22,297 nucleotides of DNA from Draconibacterium orientale (GCA_020718315.1 DYSK01000020.1:1-22297), one strand, 5' to 3'. Shown: positions 1 through 8,624, counted from the first letter of the stretch. Notes: generated from the sequence alone by a model not told the origin. Made by a program: numbers and translations.

Positions 1-2
1 AG

Positions 3-512
3 AATCTTGTGCGCGAATGGGCTATTCCTGGAACTCCAGGCCTAGAACATCGGAGTGGCGGTTTGGAAAAGATGGACAAAACCGGAACCGTTTCTTATGT
101 GCCAGAAAATCATCAAGTGATGACCGACTTGCGTGAAGAAAAAGTTGCACGTGTGGCAAACTCAATTCCCGATTTAGAAGTCATCGGACGTGAAGATTCA
201 GAATTATTGGTTATTGGATGGGGCGGAACATACGGACATCTTTTGACCGCCGTTCAGGATATGCAAAAAGAAGGCAAAAGCGTAAGTTTTGTTCATTTCA
301 ACTATATAAAACCTTTGCCAACAAATACAAGAGAAATATTACGGAAATTCAAAAAAATCGTAATTGCCGAGATTAACAATGGTCAATTTGCAAGTTACAT
401 GAGATCTGTTTTACCGGAGTTTACCTATTTGCAATACAACAAAGTAATGGGCTTACCTTTTACTGTGAGCGAATTGACAGACAATTTTAAAAAAATATTG
501 GAGGAGAAATAA
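3..512 (+). CDS. korA: 2-oxoacid:ferredoxin oxidoreductase alpha subunit, 3' part (KorA-like)
   Basis: This is the C-terminal part of the alpha subunit of a 2-oxoacid (probably 2-oxoglutarate):ferredoxin oxidoreductase, a cytoplasmic enzyme that interconverts 2-oxoacid plus CoA with acyl-CoA, CO2 and reduced ferredoxin. The reading frame is open to the left edge, so the gene begins outside the window; the GTG at 9 is an internal valine and not the start. Family features are the GTPGLEHRSGGLEK segment, the PENHQ motif and the VIGWGGTYGHLL segment of the C-terminal domain. A strong GGAGGAG purine run at its 3' end lies just before the korB ATG, and only 2 nt separate the two genes, so they are co-transcribed. 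Assignment to the KOR type rather than another 2-oxoacid specificity rests on overall resemblance to KorA/KorB pairs and is less certain than the family. Confidence 0.9.
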   Translation, partial: NLVREWAIPGTPGLEHRSGGLEKMDKTGTVSYVPENHQVMTDLREEKVARVANSIPDLEVIGREDSELLVIGWGGTYGHLLTAVQDMQKEGKSVSFVHFNYIKPLPTNTREILRKFKKIVIAEINNGQFASYMRSVLPEFTYLQYNKVMGLPFTVSELTDNFKKILEEK

Positions 513-514
513 GC

Positions 515-1528
515 ATGGCTACTGAAGTAAAATTAACTTTCAAAGATTTTAAAAGCGATCAGGAAGTACGTTGGTGTGCCGGTTGTGGTGACCACGCTAT
601 TTTGAATACCGTTCAAAAAGCAATGGCAGAAATGAATATTCCAAAAGAAAAATTCGCTGTTATTGCCGGAATTGGTTGTTCCTCTCGTTTTCCTTATTAT
701 ATGAATACCTATGGATTTCATACCATTCACGGAAGAGCTGCTGCAATTGCTTCGGGCGTTAAAACGGCTAATCCTGATTTAAGCGTATGGATTATTAATG
801 GCGATGGCGATGGTTTGGCTATTGGCGGTAACCATTTTATTCATTTGAACCGAAGAAATATTGATGTCAACTTACTTTTGTTCAACAACGAAATTTATGG
901 TTTAACAAAAGGACAATATTCTCCGACAACCAAAGAGGGAACAAAAACCAAAACTTCGCCTCACGGCACAATTGAAAATCCATTTAATCCGGGCGAATTG
1001 GTTTTAGGAGCTCAAGGAAAGTATTTTGCACGAACTTTTGATATAAATATGAAGCTGACGCAAGATATCCTCCTCGATGCAGAAAAACACCAAGGAACTT
1101 CAGTAATCGAAATTCTTCAAAATTGCGTGATCTTTTCGGATGGCGTACATGGCTATTATACCGATAAGGAAATGAAACTTGATCGGCAAATTGTTCTTCG
1201 TCATGGCGAAAAAATGATATTTGGAACAAACAACGATAAAGGTCTTGTATTGGACGGATTGAAACTAAAAGTGGTCAAGATTGGCGAAAACGGAATTACC
1301 GAAAACGACATTCTGGTTCATGATTCTCATGAAGAAAACCCATTCTTACATTGGATGCTTATCAGCATGAAAGGTCCTGAATTTCCAATCGCATTGGGCG
1401 TTATTCGTGCCGTTAAAGCAAGTGTTTATGAGCAAAAATTGGAAGCTCAAATTTCGGAAGCAAAAGCAAAATCATCAATCAAAAACATAGCCGATTTGCT
1501 GAACAGCGGAAGCACTTGGACTGTCTGA
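515..1528 (+). CDS. korB: 2-oxoacid:ferredoxin oxidoreductase beta subunit (KorB-like)
   Basis: This 337-residue protein is the thiamine-diphosphate-binding beta subunit partnering the gene just upstream. The sequence shows the CAGCGDH motif (residues 21-27), the TPP/Mg motif GDGDGLAIGGNH (96-107) and the FNNEIYGLTKGQ segment (123-134). Cys21, Cys24, Cys55 and Cys204 have nearly the spacing of the four [4Fe-4S] ligands known in two-subunit OFORs of the Sulfolobus type, so a cluster in the beta subunit is expected. There is no separate ferredoxin-like subunit in the visible part of the operon. The length is normal for the family. The ATG at 515 follows a good purine-rich ribosome-binding site. 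A hairpin terminator follows the stop codon. Such enzymes are usually oxygen-sensitive and typical of anaerobic carbon metabolism, including the reductive TCA direction. Confidence 0.93.
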   Translation: MATEVKLTFKDFKSDQEVRWCAGCGDHAILNTVQKAMAEMNIPKEKFAVIAGIGCSSRFPYYMNTYGFHTIHGRAAAIASGVKTANPDLSVWIINGDGDGLAIGGNHFIHLNRRNIDVNLLLFNNEIYGLTKGQYSPTTKEGTKTKTSPHGTIENPFNPGELVLGAQGKYFARTFDINMKLTQDILLDAEKHQGTSVIEILQNCVIFSDGVHGYYTDKEMKLDRQIVLRHGEKMIFGTNNDKGLVLDGLKLKVVKIGENGITENDILVHDSHEENPFLHWMLISMKGPEFPIALGVIRAVKASVYEQKLEAQISEAKAKSSIKNIADLLNSGSTWTV

Positions 1529-1554
1529 AAAATTGCGAAACAATAAATCTAAAG

Positions 1555-1587
1555 AGGCTTACCAAATTGGTAGGCCTTTTTTGTTTT
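1555..1587 (+). terminator. Rho-independent terminator after korB
   Basis: A 9-bp stem AGGCTTACC / GGTAGGCCT (one G-T pair) with an AAATT loop is followed by TTTTTTGTTTT. It lies 26 nt after the korB stop and ends the oxidoreductase operon. The promoter of the next gene overlaps it. Confidence 0.85.
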
Positions 1588-1602
1588 AAATATGTACATT
1601 TG
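1567..1602 (+). promoter_or_regulatory. Candidate promoter of the Crp/Fnr-family gene
   Basis: TACATTTG (1595-1602) is a perfect match to the Bacteroidota -7 element TAnnTTTG. It ends 14 nt before the ATG, predicting a leader of only about 8 nt. TTGG (1567-1570) lies 24 nt upstream of the box. That is longer than the usual TTG spacing, and it sits inside the korB terminator stem, so the -33 assignment is weak. Confidence 0.6.
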
Positions 1603-1616
1603 CAAAAAAAATAAAA

Positions 1617-2300
1617 ATGGATGGTGAAGACTGTATTTCGTGCCGGAGTACAACAAATTGCTTTGGGTCACTGAGTGATGAAGAGTTACGGATTATTGAC
1701 AAAAGTAAAGTAGCCGTCAATTTCAAAAAAGGAGAAACCATTGCCAAACAAGGCTCTTTTGCCTCCGGACTTGTGTATGTTAAGGAAGGAATGGTAAAGC
1801 TTTACAAAGAAGGCAAAGACGGAAACAATCTGATTTTGAACATTTTTGGCAACGACGAACTGGTTGGCATATCTTCTTTGTATGGCGACAATGTTTTTCA
1901 TTATTCGATTGTAGCCATCGAAAAATCAAAAATTTACTTGATAGAATTAGCCGTAATTAAAGAATTGATCCAATCCAACGCCAAATTTGCCACAGCAGTT
2001 TTGCAACGATCGAACCGAAATACATTGAGAGCCTACAATCAAATGTATATTCTAACTCATAAACAATTGAACGGACGAATGGCTGCTGCCTTGATTTTTC
2101 TTTCCAAAGAGGTCTATTTATCAACCAAATTCAAACTTACACTCAGCCGAAAAGACATAGCCGATTTCACAGGAATGTCGACTATGGGAGCCATTCGCGT
2201 ATTAAATAGTTTCAAATTGGATAATATTATCAGCGACAACAAAGGCGTTTTAGAGATTTTAGATTTTAAAGCCTTATTAGTTATTGCAAAAGTAGGTTAG
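1617..2300 (+). CDS. Crp/Fnr-family transcriptional regulator with FNR-like N-terminal cysteines
   Basis: This 227-residue protein has a cyclic-nucleotide-binding-like beta-roll (about residues 20-125), a dimerisation helix (about 120-150) and a C-terminal winged helix-turn-helix (about 172-203). The N-terminus has Cys6-x2-Cys9-x5-Cys15, the same spacing as Cys20, Cys23 and Cys29 of E. coli FNR. No further cysteine exists in the protein, so the fourth ligand of a classical FNR cluster (Cys122 in E. coli) is absent. The recognition helix reads GMSTMGAIRVLNSF (187-200); aligned to FNR, only the final Arg of the E--SR motif is kept (Arg194), so the DNA site probably differs from TTGAT-N4-ATCAA. 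It sits between the oxidoreductase and the AsmA-like gene and 27 nt upstream of the latter. A role in oxygen, redox or NO sensing is inferred, not shown. The ATG at 1617 is placed by the promoter. Confidence 0.9.
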   Translation: MDGEDCISCRSTTNCFGSLSDEELRIIDKSKVAVNFKKGETIAKQGSFASGLVYVKEGMVKLYKEGKDGNNLILNIFGNDELVGISSLYGDNVFHYSIVAIEKSKIYLIELAVIKELIQSNAKFATAVLQRSNRNTLRAYNQMYILTHKQLNGRMAAALIFLSKEVYLSTKFKLTLSRKDIADFTGMSTMGAIRVLNSFKLDNIISDNKGVLEILDFKALLVIAKVG

Positions 2301-2327
2301 TTTCACTTTTTTTGATAATTTAGAGGG

Positions 2328-5300
2328 GTGATAGAAAAGCCCGAAAATACAAACTCTGTTGAGATAGGAAAAAAACCGAATCGGCATCGAATTTGGATTC
2401 TAAGTTTGTTTTCCATCGCCATGGTTTTGTTTGCTTTGTGGCTAATTCCCTATTTTTTTGCGAATCGTTTTTTCCGGACTGCTCTCCTTCGGTCTTTTGC
2501 GGAAATTACAAAAGAAACCTATGTGCTAGATTTTGAAGATTTGAGGATAAATATATTTTCTAAAGAGATCACTTTTTATTCTTTAGAAATGAAACCGCTT
2601 CAAAACTCAGATACGACCGAAAAGTTTCAAATTAGGCTCAAATCAGATACATTGCTTTTACGGAATCCGAATATTTTTGCATTTCGAAACCAACAAATTA
2701 TTTCGCTTAGAGAACTCTTTACACAAAATATCAAGATCGAAATTATCAATCGACAGGAAGATGACAGTTTGAGTTGGACACAAAAATTCAAAGCCCCGCT
2801 GAATAATTCTATTCGCCAGTTCCAAATCACTAACTTTCGAATTGAAAAAGGAAACATCTTACTCATTGAATACAACGATTCGATTCAGCTACCAAATTTC
2901 AATCTCTCGATCAGCGATTTACGGATTGATTCGGCAGCAAGTGAAGTAAAATCAAACCGATTTCATTATTCTAATTTAGAAGTTTCGCTGAAAAATCAAG
3001 AATTTGTATTGCCCGACAAGAGCCATACGTTCAGTTGGGAAAACTTATTTCTCTCCACAAAAGAAATGATTTTTGGTATAGATGGGCTCTGTATTCAGCC
3101 AAATTCTGACACATTAAACGATTTTAATCTAACCGCCATTTCGCCCCAAATTCGTTTCGAGGGATTTGAGACAGACTCTCTATTTTTGAATGCCGCATTT
3201 CGTGCCAATCTTCTAAAACTTCACTTCGACAGCATCCAATTTGTAACCAAGCACAAAAATTCAAACGATTCGCTCAAGGAACAACTCAATTTTTTACTCA
3301 GCAACTATCTCAAGTCCATCGACATTGAAAGCGGGTTATTAACCATTGAAAGTGCTAAAATAAATTTTGCTGGTCATCATCAGGTCAGTTTCAATGAGGC
3401 GAGCGAATTGCTGTTGGAACAATTCCATTTCGCTACCAAAGAAAATAGTGAATACAGCCTGAAAAGCGGCTATTTTATAGTAAACCGAGTTGTTTTAAAT
3501 TACACGGCGGATAGACAGCGAAATTTTAAGCTTAGCAAAGGGTTTATAGATTTTGAATCGAAAGAATTGTTGCTCAATGAGTTCGAATTTATTTCGGATT
3601 CGAATCGTGAACTTTTTCTGAGTATAGATCAAATTTCGCTGAGTAAGGTGATTTGGAATGATTTTTTTCATGCAAATAGTTTGACCGGCGAAGAGCTTGT
3701 AATGAAAGGTGGGAATTTTGAACAGCAACATGCCCAAGAATCAAAATTAAAATTAATTGACCGAATTCAAGCCGACACACTCTTATCCAACACTTTTCGT
3801 TCTATTCAAATCGAAAAAATAAAATTCGAAGATTGGAATTATCTTCTGGCCTCGAAAGCCATTAAAATGGAGCACTTAAATGCAGAGTTTAACCAATTTC
3901 GGCTACCCGGAAATGCCGATCTACACTTTTGGATTTTCGATGATTTCAACACCAATATAAACGAATTAAGCTGGGTAAGTGCCGATCAACGACAGCATTA
4001 TTTATTGAACGAAATAGAAACAAACAGCATTGAACAAAGCATAAAGGCGAATAAGTTTCAAAGCTTTCCGCGATGGAAAACCCTCAACAACAACCCAATA
4101 GCAGATGAATCGCATATTAAATTGTGGGGCGAAAAATTGCTAATCATTACACAAAAACCTTTCGACGAATTTCTGGCAAACGATACACTCTTTCTTCGGC
4201 ATTTCTCCATCGATTCGGTAAATTTAAAACAGTACGGGAAAATTAAATCCAGCAATTCTAAAACGCATTCCATCATTCCGCCTGTTTTTATTTCGTCATT
4301 CGAACTGGGCAGCGGCGATTTTTCGGCATATAAAGACCAAACCGTAATGAATAGATTGGCACAATTAAATGGAATTCGATTGAAAGGCGATTCTTTGGTA
4401 ATAAACAGTACAAACCAGCTGAGCATCCATTACAAACATCTATTTGCCGTGACATCGAACGGATTTTACCAAAACGAAGCTCAAGGCTTGAATTTCAATT
4501 TCAAACGTATAAACTACGATTCTAAGAAAGAAACGATGGATTTTAATCAACTTAATGCAGAGTTTAAAACCACTTCAGCAAGTCAAGAAATTCAACATAA
4601 AATGAGTTCGAAATCAGTACAAATGAAAGGCTTTGATCCGAATTTATATTTTGAATGCGACCAATTTTATGCCGATGAATTTACTTTTAATTCGCCTCAG
4701 ATAATAAGCAAAGCCAAAACGGTCGAAAAAAATAAGGGAAGTAATTTGAAGGATATTTTCTCCAAGGAAAACCTCAGTACACTTCCGTTTATTGAAATAA
4801 ATAAGTTGGTGGTGAACGATTTATCTTGGACGGTCTCATTGGGCGAAAAGGAAAACATCAGCTTGATTAGTTTTGCCAAAGGAAATCTGAAAGCTGAAGA
4901 TTTTCGCTTGAGTTACCAGTCATTTATCAATCCTGAACGCGTATTTTTTTCGAAGGCAATTGATCTGAAAGTGACTGATTTCAAGCAACATCTTAAAAAC
5001 GGGAATTTTTTGTTGATGATTGACACCTTGGGATTTTCGTCGCTAAAAAAAGAAGTTAACATTGAAAAAATACAGTTTTATACACTCCAAAAAAAAGGAG
5101 AAAACAATGTTAGTTTAACCATTCAATCGGTCGATTTTCAAGCGATAAATTTCGATGCACTTCAAAATCAAAACAAATTACAGATTGGAAATATTTCGAT
5201 CCAAAAACCAAGCAGTCGCATTACACTTTACGGCCTGAACGACAATAGCACCTTGAAAAATCTGAACACACTCCATCTCTTTCCACTTTTGGAGCCTTAT

Positions 5301-6521
5301 CTAACGAGTATAGAGATGGAAAGAATGGCTATACAGGAAATGAATATTTTTATTGAAACGCCAAAAACTACGAATACGAACACATACAATTTAGCTCATT
5401 TGGATTTGCAAATTGAGCAATTCAAACTAGACTCCACAACGAAGGCTTTTCAAAACAATCAGTTTTTCTATGCGGAAAATGCTTCTATTCAATTGCACGA
5501 CTACACTGCCCAAATTGCCGACGGACTTTATACTTTGGATTTCGAAAATATGAATCTTTCAACAAAAAGTGGCACTTTGAATATTGATTCGCTTCGCTTC
5601 CGACCGCACTATAATTATGCCGACTTTGCCAATCGTGCCAAATATCAAACCGATCGATTCGACATCGCCGTAAATTCAATAAAATTTTCAGGGATTGATT
5701 TTCAAGACGCACTTTTCCGCCAGAAATACAAAGTACAAAAAGCCGAAATCGACCAGCTTAGAGGCGAAGATTTTCGGGATTGTACTTTTCCGCGCAAACC
5801 CGATTATTTTCCCAAAAACCTAGTGGAAAGACTGCTAGCACTTCCCTATTTTATAGAGTTCGACAGTGTTTTGGTTCGGAATTCGTTTTTCGAATACAAA
5901 GAACAAGGCGCTCATTTTGATACACCGGGCTCTATTTCGTTTTCAGATTTAAATGCAGACATTTCGAATATTTCAACAAATCCCGACTTTATTCAATTTG
6001 GCGGAAATACATTTGTAAAAGCCAATACTATGTTGATGGGGAAATCACGGCTGAATCTGGAGGCGAGTTTTCCGCTTATGGATTCCGGAAAATTGTTTAA
6101 GCTAAATGCACATCTAGATCGGATCGAAATGGACGATTTGGAGTCTATCACCAAACCTTTGGCCTTGATTCAAGCTGAGAGTGGCACAATTAATTCAATC
6201 GATCTGAAAGTGTATGCAAACGACGATTATGCGATGGGTGAAATGTTGATGATCTACAATAATATGAAAGTGGCCATGCTGAATAAATCGCTCAAAAAAG
6301 GAATCCTTGGTTCTTATTTTGCAAATGCAATCATCATTCGCGAAAATCCCAGCTATCTCATTCCTCGCAAAGGGCCTATTTATTTTGAACGACGAAAAGA
6401 CCGCTCGATGTTTAATTATTGGGCTGAAATAAGTATCTTAGGGATGAAAACCAGTTTAGGCTTGGCCGACCGAAAAACAGCCAAAAAAGTGAAACGATTA
6501 AGAAAAAACAACTTACAATAA
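2328..6521 (+). CDS. Large membrane-anchored AsmA/TamB-like protein of unknown function
   Basis: This 1397-residue protein has a charged cytoplasmic N-terminus, one clear transmembrane segment (about residues 21-46) and a very long, presumably periplasmic remainder. The remainder is rich in short alternating polar and hydrophobic beta-strand patterns, with recurring phrases such as F-x-x-I-N-I and I-x-S-L-x-L. The segment just after the membrane anchor (TYVLDFEDLRINIFSKEITF, about 64-83) resembles the N-terminal beta module of AsmA, DUF748 and TamB proteins. The C-terminal ~130 residues (LIQAESGTINSIDLKVYAND onward) resemble the C-terminal module of AsmA-like proteins, and the tail is very basic. 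No catalytic motif was recognised. AsmA/TamB families include bridge-like proteins moving phospholipid between inner and outer membranes, and that role here is an inference. The start is GTG; the next ATG falls inside the membrane segment, so GTG is preferred. It may be co-transcribed with the upstream regulator. Its stop overlaps sufT convergently. Confidence 0.72.
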   Translation: MIEKPENTNSVEIGKKPNRHRIWILSLFSIAMVLFALWLIPYFFANRFFRTALLRSFAEITKETYVLDFEDLRINIFSKEITFYSLEMKPLQNSDTTEKFQIRLKSDTLLLRNPNIFAFRNQQIISLRELFTQNIKIEIINRQEDDSLSWTQKFKAPLNNSIRQFQITNFRIEKGNILLIEYNDSIQLPNFNLSISDLRIDSAASEVKSNRFHYSNLEVSLKNQEFVLPDKSHTFSWENLFLSTKEMIFGIDGLCIQPNSDTLNDFNLTAISPQIRFEGFETDSLFLNAAFRANLLKLHFDSIQFVTKHKNSNDSLKEQLNFLLSNYLKSIDIESGLLTIESAKINFAGHHQVSFNEASELLLEQFHFATKENSEYSLKSGYFIVNRVVLNYTADRQRNFKLSKGFIDFESKELLLNEFEFISDSNRELFLSIDQISLSKVIWNDFFHANSLTGEELVMKGGNFEQQHAQESKLKLIDRIQADTLLSNTFRSIQIEKIKFEDWNYLLASKAIKMEHLNAEFNQFRLPGNADLHFWIFDDFNTNINELSWVSADQRQHYLLNEIETNSIEQSIKANKFQSFPRWKTLNNNPIADESHIKLWGEKLLIITQKPFDEFLANDTLFLRHFSIDSVNLKQYGKIKSSNSKTHSIIPPVFISSFELGSGDFSAYKDQTVMNRLAQLNGIRLKGDSLVINSTNQLSIHYKHLFAVTSNGFYQNEAQGLNFNFKRINYDSKKETMDFNQLNAEFKTTSASQEIQHKMSSKSVQMKGFDPNLYFECDQFYADEFTFNSPQIISKAKTVEKNKGSNLKDIFSKENLSTLPFIEINKLVVNDLSWTVSLGEKENISLISFAKGNLKAEDFRLSYQSFINPERVFFSKAIDLKVTDFKQHLKNGNFLLMIDTLGFSSLKKEVNIEKIQFYTLQKKGENNVSLTIQSVDFQAINFDALQNQNKLQIGNISIQKPSSRITLYGLNDNSTLKNLNTLHLFPLLEPYLTSIEMERMAIQEMNIFIETPKTTNTNTYNLAHLDLQIEQFKLDSTTKAFQNNQFFYAENASIQLHDYTAQIADGLYTLDFENMNLSTKSGTLNIDSLRFRPHYNYADFANRAKYQTDRFDIAVNSIKFSGIDFQDALFRQKYKVQKAEIDQLRGEDFRDCTFPRKPDYFPKNLVERLLALPYFIEFDSVLVRNSFFEYKEQGAHFDTPGSISFSDLNADISNISTNPDFIQFGGNTFVKANTMLMGKSRLNLEASFPLMDSGKLFKLNAHLDRIEMDDLESITKPLALIQAESGTINSIDLKVYANDDYAMGEMLMIYNNMKVAMLNKSLKKGILGSYFANAIIIRENPSYLIPRKGPIYFERRKDRSMFNYWAEISILGMKTSLGLADRKTAKKVKRLRKNNLQ

Positions 6522-6944
6522 TCCCAAATCCAATTGAGCTTCTTCGCTCATCATATCTTTGTCCCACGACGGCTCAAAAGTCAATTCAACATGAACTTCT
6601 TTTACTCCTTCAAGTGCTTTTATCTTCTCGTTCACTTCGTTGGGCAAAGAGTCTGCAACAGGACAATTTGGTGCCGTAAGGGTCATCACAATTTGAACAC
6701 TAAAATCCGCAGCCACATTCACTTCATAAATCAAGCCCAAATCGAAAATATTGACAGGAATTTCCGGATCAAAAATCTGTTTTAGCGTTTCAATAATTCG
6801 CTTTTCGAGTTCCATTTTATTTGTTACAATTCGTTCGTCAGCCATACCGTTTGTTTTTTCCTCAACCTTTTCCTCAACCTTTTCCTCAACCTTTTCCTCA
6901 GCCTTCCCCTGAGCCTTCTGATCCTTTTTTCCCCAACCAAACAT
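6513..6944 (-). CDS. sufT: SufT-like DUF59/MIP18-family Fe-S assembly factor with a repeat-bearing N-terminal extension
   Basis: This 143-residue protein has a DUF59 (MIP18) domain from about residue 44 to 131, with the hallmark DPEIPVNIFDLGLIYEV segment (59-75), MTLTAPNCPVAD (87-98, conserved Cys94) and EPSW (124-127). DUF59 proteins of suf operons help maturation or transfer of Fe-S clusters to target proteins in the cytoplasm. It is the last gene of the suf operon and starts 8 nt after the sufE stop, behind an AGAAGGA ribosome-binding site, which supports the long start. The first ~40 residues are not part of the domain. They are Lys/Glu-rich, with four EEK units encoded by a 12-nt tandem repeat, and probably form a charged helix or a disordered tail. 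If Met44 were the true start, the product would be a normal ~100-residue DUF59 protein. Its 3' end overlaps the convergent AsmA-like gene by 9 nt. Confidence 0.87.
   Translation of the reverse strand: MFGWGKKDQKAQGKAEEKVEEKVEEKVEEKTNGMADERIVTNKMELEKRIIETLKQIFDPEIPVNIFDLGLIYEVNVAADFSVQIVMTLTAPNCPVADSLPNEVNEKIKALEGVKEVHVELTFEPSWDKDMMSEEAQLDLGLL
6856..6903 (-). repeat. 12-bp tandem repeat inside sufT (four copies)
   Basis: Four consecutive copies of TTTTCCTCAACC lie at 6856-6867, 6868-6879, 6880-6891 and 6892-6903; the last has A to G at position 10. On the coding strand each unit gives a VEEK or AEEK tetrapeptide. The unit length is a multiple of three, so copy-number change would not shift the frame. 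Confidence 0.95.
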
Positions 6945-6952
6945 ATCCTTCT

Positions 6953-7375
6953 TTATTTTTTTCGTGCTTCAGAAGCCATTGCATACAATTTTATTTGCTG
7001 TATCATTGCTCGCAATCCGTTTGCTCGCGTGGGCGAAAGGTGTTCCTGCAATCCAATTTGATCCAAAAAACCCAATTCATTGCCCAAAATATCTTCCGGT
7101 TTTTCGTTGGATAAAACACGAATTAAAAGACTAACAACCCCTTTTGTAATAACGGCATCACTATCCGCTTTTAAAATCATTTTGCCGTCCACCATTTCGG
7201 CCGAAATCCATACACGCGATTGACAGCCGTTTATCAAATAAGATTCGTTTCGGTATTTTTCCTCAATAATGGGAGTAGAATGACCAAGTTCAATCAAATA
7301 GTTGTATTTATCCATCCAATCGTCAAAAAGTGCAAATTCAGCTACTATTTCATTCGCTTTTTCTTGAATGCTCAT
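6953..7375 (-). CDS. sufE: SufE family sulfur acceptor protein
   Basis: This 140-residue protein matches the SufE family over its full length. The conserved segment YLINGCQSRVWI contains Cys51, which aligns with the persulfide-accepting Cys51 of E. coli SufE. It takes persulfide sulfur from SufS and passes it to the SufBCD scaffold in the cytoplasm. It follows sufS with a 25-nt gap and precedes sufT by 8 nt, so it belongs to the suf operon. No anomaly is seen. Confidence 0.95.
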   Translation of the reverse strand: MSIQEKANEIVAEFALFDDWMDKYNYLIELGHSTPIIEEKYRNESYLINGCQSRVWISAEMVDGKMILKADSDAVITKGVVSLLIRVLSNEKPEDILGNELGFLDQIGLQEHLSPTRANGLRAMIQQIKLYAMASEARKK

Positions 7376-7400
7376 AAATTTTTTTTGTATAAATAAAGAA

Positions 7401-8615
7401 TTAACTAAACATTTCTATTGTTTTGTGAATGGCCCGAACCATTCTATCTACTTCGTCTTTAGTATTGTAAGCCGCAAAGGAAGCCCTGATGGTACCGCGA
7501 ATCCCCAATCGTTTCATAATTGGTTCGGCGCAATGGTTTCCGGTGCGTACAGCTATGCCCAACTGATCCAAAATAGTTCCTGCATCGTAAGGATGAATGC
7601 CTTCGATGAGAAATGACAATACTCCGGCTTTATTTTGGGCTTTTCCAACAATCTTGATGCGTCCAATTTTTTCCAATTCCGAACTGGCATAGCTCAAAAC
7701 TTCGTTTTCAAAAGCTGCCAAATTTTCAATTCCTTCATTTTGAATAAATTCTATTGCTGCTTCGAAGCCTAAGACATCGGCTACATTTGGTGTTCCTGCT
7801 TCAAATTTAAAAGGCAATGAATTGTAGATTGTTTTTTCAAAACTTACCGATTCTATCATTTCGCCACCACCTTGATACGGATGAAGTTGTTCTAAGAGTT
7901 CTTTTTTTCCAAACAACACCCCAACGCCCATTGGACCATACATTTTATGACTCGAAAAAGCATAAAAATCGCAATCCAACTGCTGCACATCTACTTTCAA
8001 ATGTGCCACTGCTTGCGCTCCATCAATCAGAACCAAGCTGTTGTTCTTATGCGCTAGATCGATGATTTCTTTTACCGGATTCACCGTTCCCAATGCATTC
8101 GAAACATGACCAATGGCCACCAAACGTGTCTGCTTGTTCAACAGTTTTACAAACTCATCCATGCGAAGTTCGCCCTCATCGGTAACAGGAATTACACGCA
8201 ATATCGCCTTCTTCCGCTCACAAAGCATTTGCCAAGGCACGATATTTGAATGATGTTCCAATTCCGAAACAATGATTTCGTCGCCTTCCAGAATAAATGT
8301 TTCGCCCAGCGAAAATGCCAACAGATTGATAGAATCAGTGGTTCCTTTTGTGAAAATAATTTCCTTGGAACTAGAGGCATGAATAAATTTCTGAACACTC
8401 ATTCGGGCATGTTCGTATGCATCAGTGGCTTGTTGCGAAAGCTTGTGAACGCCCCTATGAATATTGCTATTGAAATTGGAATAATAATTCACCAATCGAT
8501 CAATTACCATTTGAGGTTTTTGGGAAGTAGCGGCATTATCAAAATACACGAATGGAAACTGATTGATTTTCTGTTTTAGAATTGGGAATTGATCAATGAT
8601 TTGCTTCTGATTCAT
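7401..8615 (-). CDS. sufS: SufS cysteine desulfurase (class II)
   Basis: This 404-residue PLP enzyme removes sulfur from L-cysteine, giving alanine and an enzyme-bound persulfide for Fe-S cluster synthesis. The PLP lysine is Lys224 in SSHKMYGPMGVG, close to E. coli SufS Lys226. The aspartate pairing with PLP lies in LIDGAQAVAH (196-205). The persulfide cysteine is Cys362 in RTGNHCAEP, matching E. coli Cys364. The short, structured active-site loop and the SufE partner encoded next door place it in class II (SufS) rather than IscS/NifS. It starts 9 nt after the sufD stop. The length and all key residues are normal. Confidence 0.96.
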   Translation of the reverse strand: MNQKQIIDQFPILKQKINQFPFVYFDNAATSQKPQMVIDRLVNYYSNFNSNIHRGVHKLSQQATDAYEHARMSVQKFIHASSSKEIIFTKGTTDSINLLAFSLGETFILEGDEIIVSELEHHSNIVPWQMLCERKKAILRVIPVTDEGELRMDEFVKLLNKQTRLVAIGHVSNALGTVNPVKEIIDLAHKNNSLVLIDGAQAVAHLKVDVQQLDCDFYAFSSHKMYGPMGVGVLFGKKELLEQLHPYQGGGEMIESVSFEKTIYNSLPFKFEAGTPNVADVLGFEAAIEFIQNEGIENLAAFENEVLSYASSELEKIGRIKIVGKAQNKAGVLSFLIEGIHPYDAGTILDQLGIAVRTGNHCAEPIMKRLGIRGTIRASFAAYNTKDEVDRMVRAIHKTIEMFS

Positions 8616-8624
8616 AGCTTTGAA

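Noticed and set aside
9..11. GTG as a start codon for the first gene
   Set aside because: The frame stays open to the left edge and the protein matches only the C-terminal part of KorA, so this is an internal codon of a truncated gene.
2328..6521. Possible fusion or frameshift in the very long reading frame
   Set aside because: The frame is continuous with uniform composition and strand pattern throughout and has coherent N- and C-terminal modules, so a single large protein is the better reading.
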